Assembly: GCA_021029095.1 (NCBI GenBank)
Contig: JAJOHG010000061.1
Location: forward strand, 1 to 64,000
Length of the DNA: 64,000 nt
Direction: 5' to 3'
Source: Phellopilus nigrolimitatus
Lineage: Eukaryota > Basidiomycota > Agaricomycetes > Hymenochaetales > Hymenochaetaceae
Each line of letters starts with the position of its first letter. Positions within the stretch are counted from its first letter, which is position 1. The notes below the pieces were generated by a model that saw only the letters and a list, made by a program, of their open reading frames with translations, made no database searches and had not been told where the DNA came from. Below, one piece after another: positions 1 through 15,210 of the stretch. The translations under genes were made by a program, and so were the position numbers.

Positions 1-745
1 CCTCGCGCTCGCGCGCGCGCTCGTCCCCGGGCGGCCCGTCACGCACCTCTGGGCGCCCGGCGCGTCCTTCGCCGCCGCCTACACCTCCGACTTCACGTAC
101 CCACCCTCTCCCCCGCCCTCTCCCCCGCCCGCGGTGCTCGTCAGCTCCGCCGGCCCGCGCCCGGAAGCCAACGACGAGGCGCGCGCGGCGCACCTCTGCG
201 GCGCGCTGCGCGACTTCGGGCGCGGCGCGGGCCCCGTGCGCGCGCTGCGCATGGCGCTCGACCTCCCGCGCCCCGCGCTCGCGCGCGTCCTCGCGTGCGC
301 CGCGCACGAGCTCCGCGCCCTGCGCACGCTCGGCTTCCTGTCCGCGGGCGCCCTCGAGCCGCCGCCGCCCGCGCCCGGCGCGAAGGAGGGCGCCCGCCGG
401 CGGCGGCGGCGCTCCCGCACTTTGCGCACCTGCACACGCTCTGCCTCTGGTCGACGCCCTCGCTGCGCGCCGTCAGCGGCGTCAGCGTCAGCGCCGGCGT
501 CAGCGCGTCCGCGTGGGGGCGGGGCGGCGGCGCGGCGCTCCCGGCGCTCCGCACGCTCGCGTGCCTCCACTTCTCGCCCGCGTTCGAGTGGCTCTGTCTG
601 CCCGTCAACGACGAGCTCGCGGAGATCGGCGGCGCGGCGTGCGCTGGGAGCGCGAGCGCGAGGGGTGGGCGAGGACGGCCGGATGGTGGTGTGCGGGCGG
701 AGGCGCGCGACGGCCGTGCACGACCCTGGGAATCTGCTCTGGCGG
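1..745 (+). CDS. F-box/LRR-like protein, 3' end only
   Basis: The gene runs in from outside the window. Frame 2 is open from base 2 and encodes an Ala/Leu/Arg-rich stretch with leucine-rich-repeat-like spacing, including HELRALRTLGFL near residues 100-112. Around 380-410 the plausible reading moves to frame 1, which continues with LPHFAHLHTLCLW and LPALRTLACLHFSP. The switch lies in a (GCC/GGC)n tract with no clear intron, so it may be a slippage frameshift or an assembly error. Repeated short leucine-rich blocks resemble the C-terminal halves of Agaricomycete F-box proteins, which recruit substrates to SCF ubiquitin ligases. No F-box is visible because the N-terminus is missing. GC content is very high, as in the other host genes here. 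The exact stop is uncertain: frame 1 stays open to 1059, but the LRR-like character ends near 650. Confidence 0.35.
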
Positions 746-1368
746 GACGCGTAGCTGCTGGCCTGCTGCTGCTGCTGCTGAAGGACTGTAGATCGATGGT
801 TAGCTACCGCCGGGCTCTTTCTTTCCTTGAATTTCGTATGATGTATTCGAATGGCTCTTCTTCTTTCCTGAGGTCCGACGTCGGGCTCAGCATGTATACA
901 TGGTATTCGGGCTCATTCCAGAGTGCCAATGCCCGGGCGACGCATGCAGTTCGCCTGTTTCCTCTCGTATCAAGCTATTCAAGACTGCACGCGTACCTCC
1001 TGTGTCCGACTGTTTCGAAAGCGCTGAGTTATGTCATAAGGACGACGATTAATGGGTAGTGGAGGGGCTTAAATTTAGCAATCGCTGAGGACGAGGAAGA
1101 GCCTGCGTGACAAAAACCAGCAAGCTGCCTGCTGTGCTTACCCGAATGGATGGATGACGAATGAAGGACGATAATTTTCTGATTTCTACGATTGCAAAAG
1201 GACGTGTCATTTCAAATTTTCAATTACAGTATGGTGAAGCTGTACCGCGGTAATCAGACATAGCCGGATGCCGTCGCGCCCTGAATGCATCAGTTGTCGG
1301 CTCGCTCGCCTTATATATATCCATCGACTCTCGACCTTTTTTCGTTCCCTTTTACACCACCGCGGGTC
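746..1368. other. intergenic region upstream of carrier gene
   Basis: No gene seen. GC content drops sharply after about 780. A TATA-like TATATATCC lies at 1313-1321, about 50 bp before the likely start codon at 1369, so the right end is probably the carrier promoter. Confidence 0.4.
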
Positions 1369-2912
1369 ATGAGTATAGGCGGCAGGCTGGAAGACGCAAA
1401 GACCTTGCTCGTCGTTGTAGTCGCATATCTCGCAGGGAGCATTTTCCTAAGGCCAATCTTAGGAGGGGATCTCCTGTATATCGTCTCCGGCGTCCCGCTT
1501 ATTGGCGCTCTCGTTCGCTTTCGAGTCAACTGCACTCCAATAAACACGCCGACGGATGAAGAGAGCGGTGGTCTGGCTTCGGAAGACAGAAAGCGAGGAA
1601 CTACCTCCACTTGCTGACAAGCGTGCCGAAAGCCGAGGTGAGTCAAACTTGCTATTTTTTCTATTTTGGCCTATGGAGGTCTTCCATTGCACGAAATTCC
1701 GGCATTTGCTTGGAAGCGAGTACATCTGTCCGTGTACACGTCTACTGCGACGCAAAAAATCTCCCGAAAAGAGATCATCTACTCATAACTGATCGCTTCA
1801 AACTATTAACTTATCATTGACTGACCGAATCTCGTGCTTTGTATAAACTGCAGGGATGGTCGGGTCTTTACAAAGGCACCGTGCCACCGCTTGCCGTCTG
1901 GCTCTTCACGAAGATCCTCTGTGGGGCCATCGTTCCCTACCATCGATGCCACTCATCGTCGTTCTGGCTCGCCCCGATCCTTCATGTCGTACCCGAACAC
2001 TTCCGCTTCACGGGACACACAGAGATCGCCACCGTGCTCATCACTCTTCCCTTCAACAGCGCGTTTCTCGTTCTCACAAACCGGTGAGTTCTTTTTTTAT
2101 TTTTTTTTATTTTCAAGGATGTAAACTCCATAGATATAAATGATTGATACGTTTTCGCGCCGACAGCACGATCACAACCCCGCACAAGCTCGCCTTCCGC
2201 ACACACCCCGTGCAGGCTCTGCGCAGCCTCCTCTCCACGTCCGAGCTCGCGAATCCCCTGTCCGTACTAGCCTCCCCGCAGATACACGGCGTCGCATTCG
2301 CGCAGCTCCTCTTCGCGCTCTACATCGCGCTCGTCTGGCGCCCACTGCGTGCCCTCCTCGATGCCGGTCCGCAGGTGGATGTCAGATATCTAGACCTGCC
2401 GAGCGCCCTCATAATTGCGCGCTACTTTGCGCTGTCATCCGGTCTCCTCGCACTCAGCATATTTCTGCTCACGCCGCTCGAGGTCGTTTCTGCGCGCCTC
2501 AGCGTCGTGTGTCCGGCGCAGGCGCAGGCCGAGGACGCGGAGGGGGAGAAGGATAGCAGGGCGGTCGCTGAAGTAGAAATCGGCAGGGAATCCAGTTCGC
2601 CGCAGATAGCCATCTTCAAAGATGCCACCGAAAACGTTGAAGACGATGTCGCCGAGCAAACTGCGATGCAACCGCCCCAAATAATTACATCATCCGATGA
2701 GACGAGGTCTTCTGCGCAAGCATTTCGGTACTATGTGTTTCTTTTTTCTCGTTTAAGTGCGCCTGCTCACCCATTCGGAATGCTTCCTGGGATATAGGCT
2801 CAGGCATGAACCCTATACCGGCCTCCTCCCTTGTATACGCGAGATCCTTGCTGAAGAAGGCCGATGTGCGCTTTGGCGCGGATGGTGGGTAACGGCATGT
2901 GTCCTGCTCTGA
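1369..2912 (+). CDS. divergent mitochondrial carrier-like protein
   Basis: Four exons fit: 1369-1637, 1854-2083, 2167-2727 and 2798-2912, with GT-AG introns whose phases join exactly (exon 2 to 3 makes an Arg codon, exon 3 to 4 another). Carrier-family signs are RVNCTP in a P-x-D/E-like position, EGWSGLYKG across the first splice, LTPLEVVSARLSV in exon 3 and a closing YTGLLPCIREILAEEG then ALWRGWW. These match the repeat-end blocks of SLC25 carriers, which form six-helix inner-membrane exchangers. The first start gives a hydrophobic helix at residues 12-28. Exon 1 needs a change from frame 1 to frame 3 between about 1557 and 1605 without a convincing intron, so there is either a frameshift or a missed tiny intron. 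An acidic insert separates helices in exon 3. Substrate cannot be inferred. Confidence 0.6.
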
Positions 2913-3049
2913 GTCTGGACTGCGGATATTATTTATGGACTATTTTATGTCTGTCTGTATTCTGCTTTACAAAATAATTTTACAGATACTATAGGTTCAA
3001 ATACACTTCGCTTATTATGAGTACACGGTGATAACCCGAGTAGCAGAGC

Positions 3050-6206
<3,157 letters not shown>

Positions 6207-7495
6207 CGCTATGAAGGCGAAGCCGTAGCTGACGGTTAGCACAAAGAGCCCCTTCCTCTGCTAAATCAGCGATGTTTGTGACCGTCGTTGTCGTCGTCGT
6301 CGCAAGGCTGGAGAGGACGCTGGACATCCGCAGCGCGCTGACTTGATGACGAAGGCTCGGAATAGGAATCCATCACGTGGCAGTTACGCGTATGTAAAAA
6401 CTCAGCTTAGTAAGAGCCACGCTTTTTACTCGTGAGTTTTAACTTTACTCTCCAAATCCCACGTCCAAATACATTCCTATACGCTGCTAACTCAATTCTC
6501 TACTAGCTCGACGGGCCTTCAGCCTTAGAATATTTGTCAGTCCATTCTTTTTGGATACACTTATGATTAGGGCCCCTTGCTGTAGTCATGTAACTTCTCC
6601 CACAAAAGGCTTCCCCGTGCACCTTCGCCTGAGCCCCGTCGCAACTACATGTCGCCCAAGTTCTATTCGAGCAAGCGATTCTGTGGCAGATAAATAGGCT
6701 GATTCATTCCAGGAAATAACAACCTCGTCGAGGTAGAAATGACGCTGAAGGCAAACTCTTCAAAAACCACTAGTAAACGACAGTCAACGTCCTCAACTTC
6801 ATCGCAAAGGGATATGGTATCACGCAAGTCGTGCCTACAACCTACGATATATGCCGACTTTCCATTTCCCAATATGACCATGGATGGCTGTTTACTGGCG
6901 GCCCTTGCGACATGTGTCATTAGTCAGTCTTTTGCTTCCATAAATCGCAGCTTGGAGGCGGATCTCGTCGAGTAACATCCGAATCGCCTGGGCATCCGTG
7001 CTTTTGAATATCAACTGCGTTGCATTATACCACGATACTGCGTAGTCTTCAATAGGATTGTTGATCGCGTCGGCCGTATCGTTTTCAGTAGGAAGCAGAT
7101 CACACTGTGGGACGATTAGAAAACAAAATCGGTATTTCAAATTGATTCGGAAAACAAAGGAGAATAGAACAGATTTCAGGAATGTAGCACGCTGACAAAG
7201 CTACTGCGTCACTCTTTTTCAAATAGCGGTGAATTTTGGAAGGCAAGGATGATAACATACATACAGCCAAAGCATTCGGATACAGACTTTCCTAAAATCA
7301 GAAGCGACCTTGCCAGCCATCTGGGCAAGTACATTCTACATCCATATCCATAGCAATAAAAATAAAAAAGTCAGGATTGCGAAGCTATGTTCAATGCTGA
7401 TGATAATGCGAGTTAAATTATAGACCTCATTGCCACGTCTTCAGACCTGCGTGATGAATCATTGCGGTCAGATCCCAAATCATACTGCATCGAAT
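6207..7495. other. region between XPB and DUF6533 gene, possible degenerate ORFs
   Basis: The first part (6207-6400) is the XPB promoter or 5' UTR; it includes a GTC/GTT-rich run near 6280-6302 just upstream of the XPB start. Beyond it, two minus-strand open stretches, 6892-7140 and 6663-6920, read as short soluble protein pieces, including DAINNPIEDYAVSWYNATQL. They are in different frames and I do not recognise them. They could be an eroded gene. The remainder is AT-richer and without visible genes. Confidence 0.3.
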
Positions 7496-9154
7496 TTATC
7501 TTCTTACGTAAGGTCTGACGTTTTTGAGGGGCATGAGCATAATGCCTCCTGTCGACATGTCGTAGTCATCAACACTGTCGATAGTAGTTTCAGACCGCCC
7601 GTGCGCCCGCGAAACAGCCTTCCTCGCTCCCGAATCCGACTCGTCAGACAGCAACGCGGGATCATAGCTCCGAAATTTCCGGATGTTCAAGAGCAAGCGC
7701 TGACTCATTATACTTACCATCGAGATTGCCAAGCAAACAGGAAGCTCAATGTAGTTTTCCTGATTGCACGAAACCCGGGTTAATGGGAAGCATAGGAAGA
7801 CAAGGGCTGGCAAGACAGCACGTACCCCTCCCACTGCCCATATGAGCTGGCTCGCGAGGAAAGTCATGAAAACCCTGGAATAAACAGCGATCAGCTATGA
7901 TAGGAAAGGAGAAAGCAACCAAGAAAGGATCTTACATAAAGAAATACATCATTGAATCCCTTACGAGGAAGATGGTGATACGGTTCATCGAACCTTTTTC
8001 CCCGTGCGTCACCATGGTTTCAATCCCTTTGTATAAAGCGAGCCCGAATAGAAGTGCCTCGTGCAGAAGCAGCGGGATCCATAATTCCCGGAAGTAACTG
8101 GACAAGGCGATAGGCACACACATATGCATGTCCTGTCCGCTCCCGAAATTGTCGAAGGAGGCTACACGAGAAAGGGGATATATGAGATACGCGACTATCA
8201 GCGTAGAAAAAAGAGAAATCACCATGCTCATGCAGCATGACTTTAATGCTGAGAGTAAGCATTGCGATAAAAGTTGTCGAAAAGGAGGTGACCAGAAGGA
8301 TCAAAATCTTCCGATTTTTGTTATACAATGCATAAATGCGAAGCTGCAAGGTCACTGAGAAACCTAATAAGCTGTATTCTGGGTTATAATCGGCCTTGGG
8401 TAAGACGTACACTCCGCGAGATTTCCTATAAACGTCCCTGCTAACCATTGGAATCTAATCCAAGAAATACCTGAAATAGTGTTCATCGATAAGCGTCGCG
8501 TTTCTGACGACAGTAGGTCTGCTGCACGAACATCTAAGGGAAAATGAAAGATCAGTAACGGAAACTTTATGAGCTCCGAGAATGGGATAATAACGAACAA
8601 CTGAAGAAACAAGAAATGGAAATATGAGTGACCGGGATATCGTGGAGGAAATCAAACGCACTTCGGGCGATGCCTCGGGAAGGAACAGAACTTCAAGTAA
8701 AAGATGTATGCGTTTAGACATCCCCATTATTATTGGTCTGTTCAAATGGGCTCACCGATATTGATGAATCTGCAAAAAGTTGGCTTAGAGCTTAGTCAAG
8801 AGAATATTTCGACGCGCTCACATAACAGAGAAGAGTGTGAAATATCGGACCTATAATCAGATTCGCGATAGGCACCGATAACCGACAGCACCAGAGCATT
8901 GATTTTTAACTGACCGTGAAGAAGAGGACTTTCCCAGCACCAAGGGTAGCATTCTTAGAAACAGCGGAAGTCAATGATTACATGTCCTCTAGGCTCAGGC
9001 TTGTACTCACCCACATCAACGAAATCTCGTCATTGAAGGTTAGAACTGTGGGATTCAGAATCAGAAGATATTCAAACTCGGAGACAGCATAATGCAACAC
9101 ACTGAAGTCGTAAGAGAGGAACGCCAGGGCTGATACTTAGGATACCGATGGCAT
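7496..9154 (-). CDS. DUF6533-type seven-helix membrane protein (copy 1)
   Basis: Family function is unknown; members are fungal integral membrane proteins. Reading from 9154 downward, exon 1 contains SYDFSVLHYAVSEFEYLLI and TFNDEISLMW, the DUF6533 hallmark, followed by a GTGAGT donor at 9010. Later exons give WIRFQWLAGTFIGNLAE, spliced to LQLRIYALYNKNRKILILL, then VASFDNFGSGQ, ELWIPLLLHEALLFGLALYKG, MTFLASQLIWAVGG, and a C-terminal ELPVCLAISMVSIMSQRLLLNIRK with a charged tail ending at 7496. A stop codon right after the first five codons from the 9154 ATG (compared with the copy at 57.7 kb) means the true start is unclear, and the gene may be newly dead. A second ATG was not found. It is the most complete of several related copies in the window. 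Confidence 0.6.
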
Positions 9155-9954
9155 ATCAGTGCGCATTCTTCAATCGTGAAATCAACAGCTCACAATTGGA
9201 GAGTTTCGTCCATTGTATGATTCTGAATGCTTGCGCTAACGTAGCCACTTCTTCGCATAGCGAATTCCCGGCGCATTCGCTTGCCATGTATCACCGCGGT
9301 AAAAAAAAAAAAAAAGGAGTGACTTGTAGGTGTGTGCTGACTAGCCAAGAAAGAAAGAAGAAAGAAAGAAAGAAAGGATGGCTCCTAGGGGAGACTGGTT
9401 CTGGCGACCGTAGCTATATAGGAGACGAGCTGCGAAGAACCGGCTCGAAGTTTCTTACCTATTTTACTGACGCATCAAATTCGGAAGCTGAAGATCACAA
9501 ACTTCTTAGGGACGTTCGGAGAACGAGACAGGCGGAGCAAAGGATAGTCAAGCGGGTCATTTTCCGCGCGGTACCGTCCAAGCTTTCGGAGGACATTCCA
9601 GACTTACAATGTACAACGCATCAGAACAGATGATAAACCACGTTTAGCGCACGACGTGACGAGTACAAGTGCTGTATTCAGTTACGGATCGGCTTGTTCT
9701 CGGGGAGCACTTTCGGTCTGCTAGTAGGCTCCTGAACCAAAGAAGCCTTGGATATCCGATGTGATCGATGTCAATTCGAAGGAACCAGCGTAGTCTTGTA
9801 TTGCGAGTATCTTCAGACAACATGGAGCACCGTGTGCCAATTGCAAGTCCATTATACACAGTAGAATCAGCGCCCAAACGTAAGTGCTCATCTGGGCCGA
9901 CTTGACGCTTTAAAGCCGCTGCGCACTCTCTTGATACGTGCCATCATCTCCGCG
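9155..9954. other. upstream region with short homopolymer and GAAA repeats
   Basis: No supported gene. A poly-A run lies at 9302-9315 and a (GAAA)n microsatellite at 9349-9376. The part near 9155-9300 resembles, in inverted orientation, the sequence upstream of the 57.7-kb DUF6533 copy (57600-57750), so the promoter was duplicated along with the gene. Confidence 0.4.
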
Positions 9955-10029
9955 CTAGTGCTCTTGTGCACGACACTCAGAACGGAGATCGCCTTGATGA
10001 CCCTTGGGCCTTGAGGTCTCTGAGAACAG

Positions 10030-10345
10030 CTTGCCGCCGCCGAAAATCCAATCGGTTCGTCTTCTTGAGGTAGGTGAAAAGGAGATATCCTTCTCTCGTA
10101 GAAAAGAAACAAAAGATTTAAAGAATTCGGAGCACATTTTGCGAATTGATGGTCCGCATGACGATGAAACCAGAGTTGTATCACGTCAGCAAAGTCGGCA
10201 TAAAATTTTGAGCTCCGACACAACCCGTGTACTCCCCAATCTCAATCTCTTTGCAACTGGAAAAACGGCGAATACAGCTCTTTTCTGCACTCCTATGTCA
10301 AACCCCGCTATCTCCGCGGATTTGTTTATGTCGGAAATGGTGGTT
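10030..10345. repeat. duplicated segment shared with 32270-32520 and partly 13070-13190
   Basis: About 230 bp here (from GCGAATTGATGG at about 10141 through GATTTGTTTATG at about 10330) closely match 32290-32510 in the same orientation, including the shared run CGGCATAAAATTTTGAGCTC with one base changed (10196 versus 32359). The upstream part resembles 13070-13190. On the minus strand these pieces look like DUF6533-gene-linked sequence. The repeat overlaps the last codons of the MFS gene ending at 10298, so either the MFS C-terminus was borrowed from the repeat or the repeat carries an MFS tail. Confidence 0.55.
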
Positions 10346-12551
10346 TGGAAAGGTGATATCAAGCTCTACATCTTCGCTACTCTTGGGCTCCATTACGTCG
10401 CCAGTCGACTTCTGCAATTTAAGCCCCTTCATGAGAAGACTCGATAGCAGACCTAGCGCAGCGACCCCAGTCATCACCTGCCATAGAACACGAAGGCTCT
10501 CTGCGAAAGCGATTTGTACCGCTGTTTTGAGTGGTTCGTCGAGTTGTGGGATAATTGGGATGATAGAAAATGCCACAGAAGTTCCGCGGGGAAACTGCGC
10601 AATGAAATCAGCTGGGAGGCGCTTCTTCAGCTCATTCTGCAATACTGTGCCGCCGGCCGAAACTCCCCAGCTCTGTTTCGAGAAGGTTAGCATGGCCTTA
10701 GAGGTCTAAAATATTAATGAAAAGAAGTATGGCATGCACATACCTGAGCGAAGAAGCGCGTGAACATGAAAAATGCGAGGGCGTTTGCATTGAGAGAAAG
10801 TGAAATCGGGGCAAGGATAGGGAAGAAGGTGCACGTCAAGAGAATCCCGATACCTAAGGAGCTGATTACTTGGAAACCGACTGACGCAGAGAGCACACTA
10901 TCCGCATGCAGGGTGCTGAATAGTCCCGCTGCGACTACCAGACAGGCCCATGCAAGCCATAGTTGCGGGCGATATTTTCCCAACTTGGCGACGCTGATTC
11001 CTGATATTATTCCGAAAGGCATCGTCGTCAGTGCCGTTGTAAGTACCAGAACACCAGATCTAGTTGGCGAGGCATCTTTGCATGCCTGGAAATACACGGG
11101 AAGGTAGTCTATAATCAACTGTGAGAGTCGAGCAACCCCAGACCGTGACTAGAACTTACAGAAGAGGCTTATCATATAGAAATTCGTGAAGAATCCCTGC
11201 AAATATCCACTGACAGCTTCAGTCGAAGACATAATCTTGAATGGTACCTTCGAAGGCCGAGATGTGTGTAAGTACTTAGTATCATTTAACAAGTTATGCG
11301 GAGTTCTCACCAAAGGCAGGTCAGGAAATTTCGCGTCATAAGCCACGAACGCTACGAGACCGAATAATCCTAGAATCAAAGGCACTAGGACTTGAGCTGA
11401 GTTCCACGGGAACTTAATTCCGCCCCAAGTCAGAGCAATTACAACGGCAGTTGTACTCGCCACTACGATCAAATTTCCACTGACACAAAGTTGAATTAAA
11501 ACCGGGTTTTTTAAAAATCAATGGCTGCACTTACATCCAGTCAAGACTAAAGAGCTTATCTTTGAAGGAGCCTCGCGGAGCTTCTATACTGACGAAAATT
11601 GCAGTGATAATGGCGGAAACAGCACAGAAAGGAAGATTCATGTCTACCGCATGGATATTAGGCTCGTCTCCGCTCCGAACAAGAGAAATCACGCACAGAA
11701 AAACCATCGCCATTGACCATGCTGCGCAAGGGCTCCAGCAATGATAGTAGCGATTCCAGATGACATTGCGTATGCCCTTTAAACAATTATAATTGCTTTT
11801 GAACAAAACAAACGTGACTGAGACGTACAGAGCTAGCAGCGCATTGTAAGTACCGCGCTCGTGCAGAGGGACGAGATCGGAAATTATTATCTGGGAAAGG
11901 GATGAAATACCCCCTGCTCCAATGCCTTGGACAGCTAGTTGGATGTTAGTCGAGTATAAGAAACATAGATGATTTAATCTTACTTCGTCCAGCGATGAGG
12001 AAGTTCATGCTTGTGGACGCTCCACAAAGCGCACTACCCAACGCGAAAAGAAAAAGCTGAAGCAGCATGCTCAGCCTGCGTCCAAAGACCTTTTTTTCTC
12101 GTTAATTCTTGGCCTTTTTTTTAAGAGAAAAAAAGAAATAAAATGAAAGGGACAGAACGTACTTGCGCAAGTCCGCCACTGAGTGGCAAGAATGCCGCCG
12201 CAGACAGCGCATACGCCGAACCGACCCATTCGAACTGCTCGCCATGAAGTTCTCTCACGATGACTGGTAGTGCAGTAGTTATGCCAGTCTAGTATCGAAA
12301 AATAATAGTGAATATACAAAAATGAAAGCAGAAATAGTAATAAGGGATACCAAGTCCATGGCCATGACGAATGACGAAAGCATGATGGACACCATACACA
12401 TCCAGAACCAGAATCCTCGCTCATTCACTTTTGGAGCAGAGAGCTGCGAGACCGTGACGAGGGCGGGATAGGAGTCTTTGGGGTCGCCAGGTGCTTGAGA
12501 TGGGGCATAACGCTCAGTCGGCTGAAACTGGGTCTCATAGCTTGGGTTCAT
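10298..12551 (-). CDS. MFS transporter, DHA2-like 14-helix type
   Basis: Plasma- or vacuolar-membrane secondary transporter. The start at 12551 gives MNPSYETQF and a hydrophilic N-terminus, then FWFWMCMVSIMLSSFVMAMDL for helix 1, ending at 12351 before an intron. The following exons read ELHGEQFEWVGSAYALSAAA, then FGRRLSMLLQLFLFALGSAL (the motif-A region), VSAIITAIFVSIEAPRGSFK, VVIALTWGGIKFPWNSAQVL, DYLPVYFQACKDASPTRSGV, and KQSWGVSAGGTVLQNELKKRLP near the end. GGIKFPW and DYLPVYFQ are typical of fungal efflux pumps of the drug:H+ antiporter-2 family. About eight short introns are needed and frames appear intact. Substrate is unknown. The 3' end lies inside a duplicated segment, so the annotated stop may not be ancestral. 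Confidence 0.85.
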
Positions 12552-12559
12552 AGTTGTCG

Positions 12560-13940
12560 AAAAGGGAGCACAGGGCTAAGTTTTCTTTCGGGAGGTCTTC
12601 CGATTCAAAATAAATACTCACGCACGAGCAGTGATATTTAGTTCTCAAATCAGTGGCAAATGATGAGTTCCGTGCTCGTCTCAAGGCAGTTTCGCATTTG
12701 TTCTTGAGAAATGTGGTCTTCCATTTGGCAACCGTTCGCAATCTCGATTCTTGGTGTGGACGTCCGAGATGCCCTTCCCTCTCCTTAAGTTTGAGATCTC
12801 CGTAAAACGCGTCAGAGTATCCCATAGCCTGCTCGCCCTGACGGACCTCGACCCATATTTACTGGCCGCGTTTGGCCGTGTAAAATATCTGGAATTAGAG
12901 CTGCTTATGTCTGATTTCAACCGCATCCGGGATGTTTTTATAAACCGGATCACCGTACTATCTATCAAGTTACCGTTCGATAAGCCTTTCGACCGAAATC
13001 ATGTAAAAATGATTACCTTTTACCTTCATGCGAGACTTTATGATCGTTGAGATTCTTGGGAAGTCGTCTGCCGTCACCGGAACTCCAACTGGTTCGTCTT
13101 GTAGGCGAAAAGACGATATTCTTCCGTCGTAAAAGAGCAAACGATCCAAAGAATCCGGGGCACGTTCTACGAAGTGAGATGTGCGGGGAGGCGTCCGGGG
13201 ATGCACGGTGATGAAACTAAAGGTGAAAAGGAGCAATAGAAACCAGTACGCTAAATTATGGCGTGGAAAACTACTCCGAACGCGAATCAGCAAACATCAC
13301 TGCCTTGTTGCGATCCACCGCTATCCTCCTCTTCAGCGTCCTCCGGGACGCGGAGTGTTTGTAATACCGCTTTCTGGTCTCAGGGAGTTGTCGTCGACTC
13401 GCACTCTCATATATATAGACTACTGTTAGCCAAATTCTGGTCCCATATGCTTTGGAGACCCTATTGGGAATCTAGTCTTCATGTTTCTGGAATCAGGCGG
13501 CAACTGATCAAGCGGCGATTCAACTACTGAGAGGGATCGCATAGCCACATCCAAGTACTTCTTCAGCCACGAGTCGCGACTCGACTTCCACGCGCTTGTG
13601 GCAACATTAATGGACTCGCGTACATGTACACCTACACCTCTAACTTACCAAGCAGGGCCAGGTTGTCGTCACGCGAGGCCTTCCTACTCACCAGTGAAAT
13701 TCCACGGCGCAAACGAAATAAACACGGCCCATTTATGCCTATTATTTATCAGCCCAGAACATGCATTCTTAGGCGAGTCTTTCGACGGCTTGTTTCTGCG
13801 AACTCGACCTCCATCGTGCATACATTTGGTCCCTTTTACCAAGGCAATTTCTACGCACTTCCAAAGATCACTTGGACGCAATACATTTTTATGATGAAGA
13901 GGATCGAAGTAAGTCCCTCGACATAACTATTCCAATTCAT
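12560..13940. other. duplicated and degenerate sequence, no intact gene
   Basis: Open stretches exist on both strands (for example + 12751-13050, with LLAAFGRVKYLELELL; + 13624-13926) but none has a credible start, splice pattern or recognised domain. 13070-13190 resembles 10030-10110, and 13860-14040 resembles the inverted sequence after 59470, so this is segmental-duplication debris around the DUF6533 copies. Confidence 0.4.
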
Positions 13941-14094
13941 CAGGACGACGAAAACACTAGGCAGATTTTACTTCCATCTCTACGGCGATAGAAAAACTGC
14001 AAGTATAGGCACATGACAGATGACAATGCGAGTAAAAATATCAGCCTCGTTGCCGAATGCTCAAACCTGCCCAGTGAATCAATGCGGTCAGTTT

Positions 14095-15181
14095 TCAAAT
14101 CATTTTAGACCGAAAGGACGTTCTTACATAAGGGCTGACGTTCTTGAGCGGCATGAGCATGATGCTCCCCGTAGGCATGTTATAGTCATCAGTACTGTCG
14201 ATAGTAGTTCTGGAAGGCGCCTGTGCCTGTGCATGTGCCTGTAATCCCGTCTTCCTCACACCCGAACTCGCGCCCGACCCGTCAGACAGCAACGCCGGAT
14301 CGTAGTCCCTAAAATGCTTCCGGATGTTCAAGAGAAGTTATGCTTTCCATCGATAATGTCCAGCAGACGGGAATCTCGATATAGCTTGCCTGATTGCACA
14401 GATATCCGATTAATGGAAAGTAGTTTTGAAATATCACAAGGAAAAGGAGGCAGTACGTACGCCTCCGAGTGCCCAAATAAGCTGGCTCGCAAGATAGGTT
14501 ATGAATACACTGGATTGAACAGAGATGAGTCGTAATAAGGAGAATTAACGAAGGAAGAATCCTACATGAAGAAATACATAACTGAATCCCTCACAAGAAA
14601 GATGGTGATTCGGTTCATCGAACCTCTTACCCCGTGAGTCCTCATGCTTTCAATCGCGTTGTACAAAGCAAGTCCAAGCAGCAGTGCCTCGTGCACGAGC
14701 AGTGGGATCCATAGCTCCTTGAAGGAAGTTGGCAAGCTGATGGATACACACATGTGCATGTCCTGTCCGCTCCCAAAATTGTCGAAGGAGGCTACACGAG
14801 GAAGGGGATATATGAGATGCACGACTATCAGCGTTGAAAAGAGAAATCACCATGCTCTTGCAGCATAGCTTTAATGCTAAGAGTAAGCGTCGAGATAAAA
14901 GTTGTCGAAAAGAAGGTGATCAGGAGGATCGTAATCTTCCGATTTTTGTTATATAATGCATAAATACGAAGCTGCAAGGTCACTAAAATTCTCAATTAGC
15001 TATTTCTGAGTTATAATCCGGTTTGGGCAAGACGTACACTCCGTGAGATTCGCCAAAATTATCCCTGCTAACCACTGAAATTTAATCCAAGAATTACCTA
15101 AAAGAAATGCCATCAATTAGTGCCGAGCTTCTGATTTAATTTCTTTAAACGACTGCTGCACGAACATCTGCGCAAAATAGT
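14095..15181 (-). pseudogene. DUF6533 gene copy 2, 3' part, split by KDZ insertion
   Basis: This minus-strand copy reads QLRIYALYNKNRK, then VASFDNFGSGQ, ELWIPLLVHEALLLGLALYN, MNRITIFLVRDSVMYFFM and a C-terminal LMPLKNVSPYVR, in the same order as the copy at 7.5-9.1 kb. Going upstream it stops at 15181, where the 8-bp duplication AAAATAGT marks the KDZ end. The homologous sequence resumes at 32143-32150 beyond the transposon: joining the flanks restores the layout seen at 8500-8580 (CTGCACGAACATCT, then a segment, then CTTTATGAGCTC). The gene is therefore inactivated by insertion. Minor indels in the left part suggest some decay as well. Confidence 0.8.
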
Positions 15182-15210
15182 CACCTGTGACCCTACACCC
15201 ACCCTATCTA
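15182..15210. repeat. KDZ left terminal inverted repeat, outer part
   Basis: The outermost 29 bp of the left terminal repeat; the rest continues at 16367 after the nested TA-flanked element. It matches the reverse complement of 32114-32142. Confidence 0.9.

Noticed and set aside
9148..9633. 161-aa plus-strand ORF with Lys-rich runs
   Set aside because: Built from poly-A and GAAA repeats and antisense to a duplicated promoter.
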